A DNA stretch of 64,000 bases from Engelhardtia mirabilis (lineage in GTDB: Bacteria > Planctomycetota > UBA1135 > GCA-002686595), in assembly GCA_007751255.1 (NCBI GenBank), contig CP036296.1, forward strand, positions 2,666,001 through 2,730,000, in the 5' to 3' direction. The position numbers and the translations under genes are program-made. Every line of letters begins with the position of its first letter. Position 1 is the stretch's first letter. Below, one piece after another: positions 16,453 through 26,100 of the stretch. Below the pieces are notes generated by a model. It had not been told where the DNA came from and did no database searches. It worked only from the letters and a program-made list of their open reading frames with translations.

Positions 16453-17149
16453 ATGTCGATCGCCCGCACGTGCCTTGCCAGGGCGAAGGACGTTGCCGCG
16501 CGATTGGGGGCGTGGCGGCCACTCGCGCTCTTGTGTTGTGCCGTGGCCAGCCTGGTCCTGGCGTTCGCATCGGGCGGGAACTGGGTCGCTGACGGCAGTC
16601 GAGACGCTGCGATCTGGGTTGCCGATCGGGACGGCAAGGCCGTCTACCGATTGGACCGGCGTCTGCTGGTGACGCGGCGTTTGGAGGTGCCCTCTCCGGT
16701 GGCTCTGGCGCCGAGGGCCTCGGGAGGAGTTTGGGTCGTGGCGGCCGTCGATGGCGATCCGGCCGGGGCCCTCGAGCTCTGGGAGCTGGACCGAGAAGCG
16801 ACCCTGCGATCGCACGGCCCTTGGACGGCTGGGGGAGGTCTGGAGCGTGGACTCGATCCGCTCGCCGTCGAACGACTCACACGCGTTGCGGCCGGCGGAG
16901 CAGGCGGGGATTCGGGCATCGAGACCGTCGCCGGGCTCGGTTCGGAGTTCGAGGCCGAAGTCGACGCCGGCAGCGTGGAAGCGCGGATCTGGCGCTCGAC
17001 GAGCGACCTCGACGGACTCGTTCGGGTTGCGCGCTTGGGTGATGGCTACCTGGCCCTCTCGCCTGGCGCCATCGCCTCGTTCGACGGGGCCGGTCGCGTC
17101 CTGCGCTCCCAGGGCGGTTTCGACTGGGCCGCGGACGCGATCGTGGTCA
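16453..17149 (+). pseudogene. Truncated exported propeller-like protein, 3' end missing
   Basis: From the ATG at 16453 the frame reads as a membrane-anchored or exported protein: an N-terminal hydrophobic helix ('RPLALLCCAVASLVLAFASG'), then blade-like segments 'DGSRDAAIWVADRDGKAVYRL', 'ASGGVWVVAAVDGD', 'GALELWELDREATL' and 'VRVARLGDGYLALSPGAI'. Protein-like composition ends at 'FDWAADAIVVSG', where the oppositely oriented NUDIX gene ends (17147). From there the frame stays open only as the antisense of that gene. No stop or domain end is present, so I read this as the N-terminal part of a propeller gene whose 3' part was lost, not as the start of a single very long protein. Confidence 0.45.
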
Positions 17150-17701
17150 GCGGCGCAGCAGCAAGGCGGCGGCGACGAGGGTCTTGGCGTCGCGGCAGGG
17201 CAGGGCAATCAGCTCCTCGAGTCCGAGGGTCACCGTGGAGAGCTCCTCATCGTCGTCCGGCGACAGTCGATCTGCGCCCGCCGGGCTCAGGTCGCGCGCG
17301 ACGTAGAGGGACATGTACTCGCTGCAGAAGCCGGGGGCCGGGAAGAACTCGGTCAGGAGCTCCAGGGAGCCGCAGCGCAGACCCGTCTCCTCTTCCAACT
17401 CTCGGCGGGCCGCCAATTCCCTGGGCTCGTGGGCTTCCACTCGGCCCGCGGGAATCTCGATCAGCTCCTGTCCGGTGGCGTGGCGGTACTGGCGCACGCA
17501 GACCAGGCGACCATCCGCGGTCAACGGCGCGACGGCCACAGCGCCCTGGTGGAGCACCAACTCGAGGTTCTGCTCGAGTCCCGAGGGCAGGCGAATCCTC
17601 TCCCGCACGAGGTCGAAGACCCGACCTCTATGCAGCACCTCGCGCTCCAGGGAGTCGGCGCCCTCGGCGCCCCGAATCGGGTCAGGGGGGTCAGTCTGCA
17701 C
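17147..17701 (-). CDS. NUDIX hydrolase, ADP-ribose pyrophosphatase type
   Basis: A 184-residue protein from the GTG at 17701, which has GAGAG upstream; a longer frame to 17857 exists but its extra residues look noncoding. The complete NUDIX box G-x5-E-x7-R-E-x2-E-E-x-G is at residues 86-108 ('GRVEAHEPRELAARRELEEE', then TGL). 'VVHRGRVFDL'-like N-terminal strands, 'VCVRQYRHATGQELIEIPAG' and 'TEFFPAPGFCSEYMSLYVA' match the ADP-ribose pyrophosphatase / NudF branch, which hydrolyses ADP-ribose and similar sugar nucleotides. Its 3' end abuts the truncated propeller gene, and it is divergent from the membrane protein at 17776. Confidence 0.9.
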   Translation of the reverse strand: MQTDPPDPIRGAEGADSLEREVLHRGRVFDLVRERIRLPSGLEQNLELVLHQGAVAVAPLTADGRLVCVRQYRHATGQELIEIPAGRVEAHEPRELAARRELEEETGLRCGSLELLTEFFPAPGFCSEYMSLYVARDLSPAGADRLSPDDDEELSTVTLGLEELIALPCRDAKTLVAAALLLRR

Positions 17702-17775
17702 CGGAAGTCTCTCGCTTCGAGTCGGGAAGGGGCGCGGGACTGTCCGCGCGCGGCAAGTATCCTCTCCGCGAGCTG

Positions 17776-19521
17776 ATGAGCGAGGACGGATCCAGAACTG
17801 ATCGACCGAAGCGGGTCGCCCTGAGTGCGCGACCACTCTGGGGGCTGATCGTCGCACTCGTGTTGGCGGTGGGCTTGTCCTGGCCCCTGGCCGTGTCCGG
17901 CGCCGGCTCGGTCCAAGCCCATCCCCTCGGGGAGTCCAGCGCTACCGCTTCGGGCCACGTGTTGGCCTGGGGTCTCTGGTCGGCGGGTGGTCCCAGCGGT
18001 CCCTTCGTCGAACGACGAGTGGCGAGCCCGGGGGGCGTGTTCCTCGGGGACGGCGAGCACGGCGCTGTGTGGCGCCTGGTCGGTTCCGAGTTGGCGTCGA
18101 TCGTCGGGGTGCACCAGGCGGCCAACCTGTTGACCCTGTCGATCCTGATGGCGAGCGGAGTCCTGGCCTACCTCGTGGCGCGCAGGCTGCGATTGAGCCG
18201 GATCCAATCGATCCTCGCGGCCGTCCTGTGGGTCGCATCCCCCGCCTTGATCGAGCGGGGCCTCGCATCCCACGCCGGTCTGGCGCCGCCAACGGTCCCG
18301 GCGGCGGCGCTGCTGGCCGCGGCCCTGGTTCGATTGCGACGGCCACTGGCGGCTGCCATGGCCCTGGGCGTGGTCGGGGCGTTCGCAGCCGCAGCGGGCG
18401 AGGGAACGGCGTTGGCCGCCGCGCTCGCTGCCGCAGCAGGGGCGTGGTTCGCGCGACCCGCGATGCCGCGGGTCACGGGCGGCCCCACGGTCGTGGCCCT
18501 CGGCCTCACCCTGGCACTCAGTACGACCCTCGCGGCAGCACTCTGGCTCGACTGGGCTCGGGACGAAGCGCTCGGATCCGCGGCCGGCCCCGATGCGGTC
18601 GCACTTGTCGACGGTCCTGCCGAATCACCCGGCGTTGGTGGCGGGTGGCCGAGTTCAGCCCTGCCCGAGCGGATCGGGAGCGCCCCGATCGATAGGCGTC
18701 CGATCGCCGGTCCCTCGCCCTTCCATCCCCTCACACGCTTGCTCGTTACCGGGCACCCGGAGGGCGGGACTGGGCAGCCTGCGGAGCGGAAGAGACCGGC
18801 CCCGGCCCTGGGTCTGGCTGCGATCCTGCTCGGCGCCGTGGTTGTGCTGCGCGTGCCGACCTGGCGTCGACCCGCGATCGTCGGTCTCGTGGCCCTCTCG
18901 GTGGCCGCCCTGGCGCGATCGCTCTGGCTCGAGGCGGCCGTCCTGCCCCTGGCCACCTTGACCATGGCACTGGTCGCTGCCCGGGGAGTCGCGGCGATCC
19001 GATCGCGGCCGATCGCCATGGCTATCGGTGGGCTCGCGCTGCTCGAAGCCGTGGCCCTTCCTTGGCCTCTCCAGCGCTGGGCTCCGTCGAGCAACCTGGA
19101 GCAGCTCGCGGCGAGTCCCGTGCCGGGAGCGATCCTGGACCTGCCAGTGCGAGCCGGTTCGCAAGCGGCGCACTCGCGCCAGGTGATCCACCAGCGCTCG
19201 ACCCCCCTGGCGCTCTTCCCGGAGCGCTCGGGCGGTTCGCTGGAGGCCTTGGTCCGGCGCGCACCGAGCGTCGGGCACCTGCTTCTGGGCCAGGTTCCGC
19301 CGGAACCCGAGCAACTCGCCGCGGAGCTGGAATGGGTAGGCGTCGGCCACCTCATGGCCGAGAAGGGCGCGCTGCTCCCTGCCATGGTCGACGCTTTGGA
19401 CGCGCTCCCCGGCTGGGAGCGCGCCCCCGACGATGCGGTCGTGCACTGGTGGTACCGAACCCGAGGGCTTTGGACAGCCGACGCGCACGACATGAACCCT
19501 TCCGTGAGCGCGGCGCGCTGA
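17776..19521 (+). CDS. Polytopic membrane protein, possible GT-C glycosyltransferase relative
   Basis: A 581-residue protein with a basic N-terminus, a first transmembrane helix ('LWGLIVALVLAVGLSWPLA'), a short extracytoplasmic loop containing 'SSATASGHVLAWGLWSAGGP', then about ten helices in two blocks ('LLTLSILMASGVLAYLVARRL', 'LLAAALVRLRRPLAAAMALGV', 'LGLAAILLGAVVVLRVP', 'AVLPLATLTMALVAARGV') and a soluble C-terminal domain. The layout resembles GT-C type membrane glycosyltransferases, but I cannot point to catalytic residues, so the assignment is tentative. It ends with TGA immediately before an inverted-repeat element end (19522). Confidence 0.7.
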   Translation: MSEDGSRTDRPKRVALSARPLWGLIVALVLAVGLSWPLAVSGAGSVQAHPLGESSATASGHVLAWGLWSAGGPSGPFVERRVASPGGVFLGDGEHGAVWRLVGSELASIVGVHQAANLLTLSILMASGVLAYLVARRLRLSRIQSILAAVLWVASPALIERGLASHAGLAPPTVPAAALLAAALVRLRRPLAAAMALGVVGAFAAAAGEGTALAAALAAAAGAWFARPAMPRVTGGPTVVALGLTLALSTTLAAALWLDWARDEALGSAAGPDAVALVDGPAESPGVGGGWPSSALPERIGSAPIDRRPIAGPSPFHPLTRLLVTGHPEGGTGQPAERKRPAPALGLAAILLGAVVVLRVPTWRRPAIVGLVALSVAALARSLWLEAAVLPLATLTMALVAARGVAAIRSRPIAMAIGGLALLEAVALPWPLQRWAPSSNLEQLAASPVPGAILDLPVRAGSQAAHSRQVIHQRSTPLALFPERSGGSLEALVRRAPSVGHLLLGQVPPEPEQLAAELEWVGVGHLMAEKGALLPAMVDALDALPGWERAPDDAVVHWWYRTRGLWTADAHDMNPSVSAAR

Positions 19522-19551
19522 CTAGTGTCCTGGATCAGATCTGAATGCGCC
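19522..19551. repeat. Solo copy of the CTAG-bounded inverted-repeat end
   Basis: The first 17 bases, CTAGTGTCCTGGATCAG, are identical to the left end of the element at 21711-21877. After that the two sequences diverge. No matching right end was found within the following few hundred bases, so this is a broken or decayed copy. It starts on the base right after the stop codon of the membrane protein gene. The rest of the gap to 19859 holds no supported gene; a short frame ending at 19863 ('GRVFQRYVALERTRALERGQ') could be the C-terminal scrap of a lost gene. Confidence 0.6.
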
Positions 19552-19859
19552 CCGGCACCGCGACCGGCCGCGCAGCAGCCTGGCCGCACAGCAGCCACCG
19601 GCATGGCAGCCTGGTCCGGAGCAACCTCCGACAACTCGGGTCCACGGCGCGCCCGGGTCGCTGTCGTGAGCGCGGCCCCGCCAGCAAACATGGCCTTCGA
19701 GCTGCCTGTTCGCAGCAGGCCCCTCCCGTAGCAGGGGCGATTGCATCTGGACGCCAAGGCCCGGGACGGTGCCCGCGGCCGGGTCTTCCAGCGCTATGTG
19801 GCTCTGGAGCGAACGCGGGCCCTCGAGCGGGGGCAGCCGCTCGAAGGATTTCCGACCCT

Positions 19860-20201
19860 CTAACGAGCGAAGTCGCTGGTCGCGGAGGCCATCGCGTTCT
19901 CGAAGGCATCCAACTCGGCCTGCTCACTCTTCGTGGGCTTGCGCTCCTCCTCGTAGATGCGGTGCAGGCCCGCGAGGAACATGCTGGTCGAGTTCGCGAT
20001 GTCGGGACGATCGTTGTCCATGGCGAGCTGCGCGAACCTCTGAAGTCGCTTCTGGACCTTCGGAATCTCCTGCACGACTGGAGAGAGAGCCCGAGCCTTC
20101 AGGTGGCGCTGGCGAATCTTCTCGCGCTGCTCCTCGATCTTCTGCTCGAGTTCGGCGATGCGCTCTTCGTCGGTGCGGCGGTTGTACTGACGCTTGGCCA
20201 T
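19860..20201 (-). CDS. Small basic coiled-coil protein
   Basis: A 113-residue protein starting 'MAKRQYNRRTDEERIAELEQ', with a strongly heptad-like acidic/basic helix over residues 10-45 ('RIAELEQKIEEQREKIRQRH'), then 'VQEIPKVQKRLQRFAQLAMD' and 'ANSTSMFLAGLHRIYEE'. It has no signal peptide, transmembrane helix or named domain. A short coiled coil with a basic N-terminus is compatible with nucleic-acid or ribosome association, but that is inference. The start is supported by the sharp change to noncoding composition upstream, where the leader carries several hairpins. Confidence 0.72.
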   Translation of the reverse strand: MAKRQYNRRTDEERIAELEQKIEEQREKIRQRHLKARALSPVVQEIPKVQKRLQRFAQLAMDNDRPDIANSTSMFLAGLHRIYEEERKPTKSEQAELDAFENAMASATSDFAR

Positions 20202-21036
20202 TTTGGGTTCGTCCCGGAAATTTCGGGAGCTTCGCGACTCTCGGGTCGAATGGGACCTGAGGCTCGGAGATCTGAGTCTCCAGAGCGAGTCGGGTTTCAG
20301 ACCGGTCCGTGAGACCGGTGCGTCGGGAGAGGGAGAGGGAGTTGGTTCTGAGTCAGCCCGGGAGTGGGGGAGCCACTCTCTTGGGCCGCTTCGCGCGACG
20401 GAGAAGAGCTTTTTCGACTCTTCCAGATTCATTACGGAGGGGCAGACGCTCCTGCCTCTTGTTGATCTCTTCTCGGGCAGCGTTCACCGATCGCAAAGAA
20501 CCCTGCGTCGATGGCACCAATCGGTCAGGTCTGGTCGAGTGGCAACGGGACGACTTGCTCGGGGTTGCCGAGCTAGCTGGGGTTCTGAGCGAATCGGAGC
20601 CGGACGATTCGGATCCACGCCAAATCGGTCTCGAATCCGGGCGCCTCTTCCTTCGGACACCTCGATCTTCGGACGCCTCGAACTTCGAACGCCGTCCCCG
20701 ATGGCCCGGATGAGGAGGGTCCGGATCGCCAGGGCCCGGGTGGGGAGCACGATTCGCGCCCCGCCGTCCTCGGGAGGGTCCACGGATTCACTCCGAGACT
20801 CCTCGAGCGGCCCGAGCGTGGCTCGGGTCACTCCGGCAGGGGGATTCTAGTGTCTGAACTCGCACGAAGGACCGTCCACCCCGGTGGTTTCGGCGAGAGC
20901 GAGTGTCCGCTAACCTGTCGGATCGACCCGAGGGCGATGAAGTCCTCCGACCGCCTCCCCCGCGGTCCCGTTCCCGCGGTGCCCGTCCAATCCTGCGCGG
21001 GCGACCTCCTCGACCCTCACTCACGGCCGATTCCAA
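20202..21036. other. Long hairpin-rich intergenic region
   Basis: About 835 bases with no gene I can support. The part next to the coiled-coil gene holds a series of dyads: CCCGGAAATTTCGGG (20213-20227), GGAGA...TCTCC (20266-20281), ACCGGTC-CGTGA-GACCGGT (20301-20319) and GAAGAG-(9 nt)-CTCTTC (20403-20423). They lie upstream of the leftward gene and could be a structured mRNA leader or a small RNA. The right half, towards hpt, is featureless Arg/Pro/Ser-type sequence in all frames. Confidence 0.4.
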
Positions 21037-21582
21037 GTGCACGACGACATCGAGACCGTCCTCTTCGACGAACGTGAGATTCTGAGTGGGATCGATCGGG
21101 TCGCGGCCGAGCTGACCGCCACCTACCGGGGCGCCGACTTCACGGTGGTCGGTGTGCTCAAGGGGTCCTGCATCTTCGTTTCCGACCTCGTCCGGCGCAT
21201 TCCGATCCCCCTGGAACTGGCCTTCCTGGCGGCCTCGAGCTACCGCGACGGGACCACCTCCGGAGAGCTCGACCTGAACTTCTTCCCCTCCGAGAACGAG
21301 ATCGCGGGTCGCCGACTGCTGCTCGTTGACGACATTCTCGACACGGGGCGGACCATGTCGTCCCTGCGGGCCGAACTCATGTCGCGCGGCGCCGCCGAGG
21401 TCCGGACCTGCGTCTTCCTCGACAAGCCCGCCCGGCGGGCGGTGGAGCTCAACGCGGACTTCCGCTGTTTCGAGGTCGACGACCTCTTCGTCGTGGGCTA
21501 CGGCCTCGACTACGCCGGGCGCTACCGGAACCTGCCCTACGTGGGCGCACTCAAGCCCGAGGTCTACGGCGCCAGCGTCTGA
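21037..21582 (+). CDS. hpt: Hypoxanthine (or hypoxanthine-guanine) phosphoribosyltransferase
   Basis: A 181-residue type I phosphoribosyltransferase. The PRPP-binding motif is 'LLLVDDILDTGRTM' (94-107, with the adjacent acidic pair D98/D99). 'GVLKGSCIFVSDL' (39-51) supplies the LKG cis-peptide loop, the flexible loop is 'SSYRDGTTSGELDL', and the C-terminal 'VDDLFVVGYGLDYAGRYRNLPY' is the purine-binding part typical of bacterial Hpt/HprT. It salvages hypoxanthine (and often guanine) with PRPP to IMP/GMP in the cytoplasm. The start is GTG at 21037, the first initiation codon that keeps the family's usual length. Monocistronic in this context. Confidence 0.94.
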   Translation: MHDDIETVLFDEREILSGIDRVAAELTATYRGADFTVVGVLKGSCIFVSDLVRRIPIPLELAFLAASSYRDGTTSGELDLNFFPSENEIAGRRLLLVDDILDTGRTMSSLRAELMSRGAAEVRTCVFLDKPARRAVELNADFRCFEVDDLFVVGYGLDYAGRYRNLPYVGALKPEVYGASV

Positions 21583-21710
21583 AGTCCCATCGAGCTGCTG
21601 GACTCGACGGCCGGTTCCTTCCGAGCGAGGGACCGTCCGCCATGAACGCCCCGCGCCGCCAATCGCCGCGCTGCAGCCCGATCCCCACTGCATAACTCGC
21701 TCTCTACCGC

Positions 21711-21877
21711 CTAGTGTCCTGGATCAGAAATTTGGCGTCACTTCCCGGGCTCCGATCGCCGCTGGCGTCGCCAGCGCCTCCTCCGAGTATCGCAGCGGAT
21801 ACGCGTCGTCGGCGCGCCTAGCCAGCATCGATCGGACCTCCGGGCAGTGACGCCGAATTTCTGATCCAGGACACTAG
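21711..21877. mobile_element. 167-bp MITE-like element with 31-bp terminal inverted repeats
   Basis: The ends 21711-21741 and 21847-21877 are inverted repeats of 31 bp with one mismatch; each starts CTAGTGTCCTGGATCAGAAA. The interior is about 105 bp, codes for nothing, and contains the perfect dyad CGCTGGCG-T-CGCCAGCG (21760-21776). The CTAG at both borders fits TA-target duplication by IS630/Tc1-mariner-type transposases, which favour CTAG. With no transposase inside, it would be a non-autonomous element moved in trans. A broken second copy of the end is at 19522. It occupies the middle of the 443-base gap between hpt and the pseudouridine synthase gene, which is otherwise empty. Confidence 0.75.
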
Positions 21878-22025
21878 CGCGGACCCCCGGCGCCGAGCAT
21901 CCGCGCCGCCCCATCGCAACGACTGGCGACGCTCCCCGCCGCCAACTGCCCGACGACCTGTCGCCGGGCAGCGCTCTTCTCAACCAGGAACGCCTCCACG
22001 ACGCGCCGCGCGCGTCCACGCCACC

Positions 22026-23159
22026 ATGTCCACCGGCTTCGAAGGACTCGAAGACGCCGAGTACCACGTCGTCCCTGACGACTACCACGGGCTCGAGCTC
22101 GATGAATACCTGTGCCTGCTCTTCGCGGGGCGGGCCAAGGGGTTCCTGCGTCAACAGGTTCGCACCGGGCGGGTGTTGGTGGATGGCGAGCCTGCCCTGC
22201 CCTCCCAGCGAGTGCGCGGGAACCAGGTGCTGGTCCTGGCCATCGACCAGAGCGAGGCCGGCGCGGCGCCGGTGGCGCCCGAGTACGAGGTGCCGGTCCT
22301 GTACGAGGACGAGCGGCTGATGGTGGTCGACAAGCCGCCCGGCCTGGCTGTCGAGCCCGAGCGTTGGAAGCGTGACGCGGCGACCCTGGCCGGGGCTCTG
22401 CTGGCCCGCGCGCGGTCGGCCGGAGTCGTCCCCGCCGAGGAGACGGACGCCTCCGAGGGGGAGGACCCGGAGGCGACGCTCGAGCGGGCCCTCGGATTCC
22501 GTCCGCGCATCGTCCACCGTCTCGACAAGGACACCTCCGGGTGCGTCGTGGCGGCGAAAGAGCTGGAGACCGAACGCCTGCTTCGTGCGGCATTCGAACG
22601 GGGCATCCCCTCGAAGCGCTACCTGGCCCTGGTGGAGGGCGAACACCCCCTGCCCGACGGCGAGATGCAACTGATCGATCGGCCGCTCCTGGTCGACGCC
22701 AAGAAGGGCGGCAAGGTGCGCGTCTCCGGCGCCGGCAAGCCCTCCCAGACCGAGGTGCGCGTGGTCGAGCGATTCCACGGCTACACGCTGCTGGAGTGCC
22801 GCCCGCGCACTGGAAGGACACACCAGATCCGCGTCCACCTGGCGACCGAAGGCTTTCCGCTGGTGGTGGATCCCCTCTACGGCCGGCGCGATGCCCTGCT
22901 GCTGTCCGAGCTGAAACGTAACTACCGCGCCAAGCGCGGCCGACCCGAGCGCCCCCTGTGTGCTCGCCTGACCCTGCACGCGGCTTCGATCGCCGTGCCC
23001 ACCCGACTCCCCGACGAGCGTCCGCTCGCCCCCGTGCCCGAGCAGCTCGGCACCGGACCCAGCCCCGACGGGGATTGGATCCGCGTGGTCTCCGAGACAC
23101 CGAAGGACCTGCTCCAGACCCTCCGCCAGCTGCGCAAGGTGCGCCCCCTACAGCGATGA
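22026..23159 (+). CDS. RluD/RluA-family pseudouridine synthase
   Basis: A 377-residue protein. An S4 RNA-binding domain is at about 23-72 ('LELDEYLCLLFAGRAKGFLR', 'GRVLVDGEPALPSQRVRGNQ'). The catalytic motif 'HRLDKDTSG' (164-172) has the nucleophilic Asp167. 'VLYEDERLMVVDKPPGLAV' and 'LLECRPRTGRTHQIRVHLA' are also conserved. It isomerises uridines in rRNA or tRNA; the exact site cannot be decided, so no specific symbol is given. An insertion of about 25 acidic residues (130-155) sits between strands of the catalytic domain. The stop overlaps the ATG of truD by 4 bases, so two pseudouridine synthases of different families are translationally coupled. Confidence 0.92.
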   Translation: MSTGFEGLEDAEYHVVPDDYHGLELDEYLCLLFAGRAKGFLRQQVRTGRVLVDGEPALPSQRVRGNQVLVLAIDQSEAGAAPVAPEYEVPVLYEDERLMVVDKPPGLAVEPERWKRDAATLAGALLARARSAGVVPAEETDASEGEDPEATLERALGFRPRIVHRLDKDTSGCVVAAKELETERLLRAAFERGIPSKRYLALVEGEHPLPDGEMQLIDRPLLVDAKKGGKVRVSGAGKPSQTEVRVVERFHGYTLLECRPRTGRTHQIRVHLATEGFPLVVDPLYGRRDALLLSELKRNYRAKRGRPERPLCARLTLHAASIAVPTRLPDERPLAPVPEQLGTGPSPDGDWIRVVSETPKDLLQTLRQLRKVRPLQR

Positions 23160-26100
23160 GACTCAAACAACGTGTCGGCGACTTCGTGGTTCGTGAGCTG
23201 CTGCGCTCCGAATACCTGGTCGACCATGGCCCCTTCCGCGTGTACCGCGTCACCAAGCGCAAGTTGACCACCCCCGAAGCGGTCTCGGTGCTGGCCGAGC
23301 AGGCGGGCGTGGATCGCGAGCAGATCTCCATCGCCGGCCTCAAGGACCGCCAGGGGATCACGGTCCAGCACATGTCCGTGCCCACGGGCCCGGAGCTCGT
23401 GATCGATCTGGGCGACATCAAGATCGAGTCGATCGGCTGCGCGACCGAGGCCCTCGAGAGCTCCCACAGCGACGGCAACGCCTTCGAGATCACGGTGCGC
23501 GCCCTGTCGCGCGGCGAGGTCGACGCCCTGCGTGCCAACCTCGAGGACCTGCGAACCTACGGCCTGCCCAACTACTTCGACGACCAGCGTTTCGGCAACC
23601 TGCGCTCGGGCCAGGGTTGGGTCGCGCTCGATCTCTTGCGCGGCGACGTGGACGGCGGACTGCGGCGCATGCTGTGCGAGCCCTCGCCCTACGACGAGGA
23701 TCGCGTGCGTCGGGTCAAGCAGGAGCTGGACGAGAACTGGGGCAAGTGGGACGAATGCCTCGAGGTCGCCCGGCGCCTGGGCCTGCACCGCTCGATCTTC
23801 GAGCACCTGGTCGACAACCCCGAGGACCAGGCGGGCGCCTTCCGCTTCGTGGCCTCGCGCCTGCGGTTGATCCAGCTCTACAGCTTCCAGTCACACCTGT
23901 GGAACCGGGCGGTCACCGCCCTGATGCGCGAGTCCGTTCCGGTCGAGGAGCGTTTCGTGCTCGATTCGGTGGAGGGGCCGCTGGTCTGCCCGAGCGGCAA
24001 GCCGCCGATCTCCGACGGCATGACCGAGAGCTTCCCCCTGCCGGGGCCCGGCCTCGACGGGGTCGACAATCCGGTCCACGAACGTCTGTTGGCCGACGCT
24101 TTGGCCGAGCACAAGTTGGTTCCCGACCAACTGCGGATCGATAACGTGCCCGGCTTCCAGCTCAAGGACGAGCCGCGCCCGCTGATGATCGTCCCGCGCC
24201 ACCTGCGCGTGCGCCCGGCCGAGTTCGACACGGAGAACCGCGGATCGAAGATGGTGCGGGTCAAGTTCGAGTTGCCGCGGGGGGCCTACGCCACCCTGGT
24301 GATCAAGCGCCTGTGCGCGACCCGCGTCGGCAGCGACGCGGAGGCAGACGCGGCCGCACGGGCGGGCGAATCGCGCGACCTGCGCGGACCGCGGGATCGC
24401 GACGGCGAGACGCGTGGTGGCGGTCAGGGCCCGGGCGGCGGCTACGGCCAGCGCGACTCCGGTCCGCGCGGCGGGGGCAACTTCGGTGACCGCAGCGGCG
24501 GTCGCCGGGAGTTCGCCGGAGGCGGGCGCGACGACCGCGGCTTCGGCGGCGGCCGGGGCGGCCCCCGAGATCATGGTGGCGGCTACCGACGCGACGATCG
24601 CGGCGGCTACGCCCGCAACGACCGCGACGGCGGTCCGAGCCGCGGCGGTGATCGCTACCAAGGCGGCCGCCCGAGCGGCGGGCCGGGCGATCGCGACGCA
24701 CGAGCCGGCGGCGACCGCGGGGGTTACCGCCGCGACGACCGTGACCAGCGCGGCGGCGGCTACTCCGGCGGTGGTCGATCCGGCGGTGGCGGCTACGGCG
24801 GTGGCGGCTACGGCGGTGGCCGGCCCGGAGGCAGCGACTCACGTGGTGATCGGCCCGGCGGCGGCTACTCCGGCGGTGGTCGATCCGGTGGTGGCGGCTA
24901 CGGCGGTGGCCGGCCCGGAGGCAGCGACTCACGTGGTGATCGGTCCGGCGGCGGCTACTCAGGCGGTGGTCGATCCGGCGGTGGCGGCTACGGCGGTGGC
25001 CGGCCCGGAGGCAGCGACTCACGTGGTGATCGGCCCGGCGGCGGCTACTCCGGCGGTGGTCGATCCGGTGGTGGCGGCTACGGCGGCAGCCGTTCCGGCG
25101 GGAGCGTTGGCGGCGGCGGATACAGCGGCGGCGGCCGGTCCGGCGAGGGCGAATCACGCGGTGATCGACCGGGTGGCGGCTATTCGGGCGGCGGCCGGCC
25201 CGGCGGCGGAGGCGGCTACGGCGGCGGCCGTTCTGGCGGAGGCTATGGCGGCGGCGGTCGTTCCGGCGGTGGCGATTCGCGCGGTGACCGGCCGGACGGA
25301 GGCTACTCGGGCGGAGGCCGGTCCGGTGGTGGCGGTTACGCCGGCGGCGGCCGATCCGGCGGAGGCCATGGCGGCGGAGGCTATGGCGGCGGCGGTCGTT
25401 CCGGCAGCGGCGCCTCACGCGGGGATCGACCGGGCGGCGGTTACTCCGGAGGCGAGCGCTCCGGCGGAGGCGAGTCGGGTGGCCGACGCTACGGCGGCGG
25501 CAGCTACGGCGGCGGAAGTCGACCCAGCGGCGGCTACTCGGGGGGCGGTCGATCCGGCGGAGGCTACGCGGGCGGTGATCGCTCCGGCGGTGGCGGATCG
25601 GGCGGCGGCTACTCCGGCGGGAGTCGCCCGGGGGGTGGCTATTCCGGTGGCGGACGTTCGGGTGGCGGCGGCTACTCCGGCGGAGGTGGCAATCGACGCG
25701 ACGATCGCTCCGGTGGCAGCAGGTCCGGCGGCGCAGGCTGGGGTCGCGGCGGCCCGTCCGGTGGCGAGCGCACGGGCGGCGAATCCTCGGGCGGCGACCG
25801 GCCGGGCGGCGGCGGAGGCTATCGCGGCGGCGATCGAGACAGCGGGGGCGGCTACCGGCGGGATGACCGCGGCAGCGGCGGTGGCTATCGCGGTGGCGGT
25901 GCTGGCGGCGGAGGCTACCGAGGCGGCGGCGGCGGTGGCGGCGGTCGATCGTCGGGTGGCGGCTATTCCGGCGGCCGCTCCGGCGGAGGGTACGGAGGCG
26001 GCGGCGACCGCAACCGTGGCGCATCCGGCGGCGACCGCGGGAACGATCGCGAGCAGGGCCGCGGCGGTTGGGGCAAACGACGCTTCGATGCCGGTGGCGA

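Noticed and set aside
16195-19521. One uninterrupted forward frame of more than 1100 codons
   Set aside because: Its middle (about 17150-17770) is the antisense of a clear NUDIX gene and has no protein-like composition. I read it as a truncated gene, then a separate membrane protein starting at 17776.
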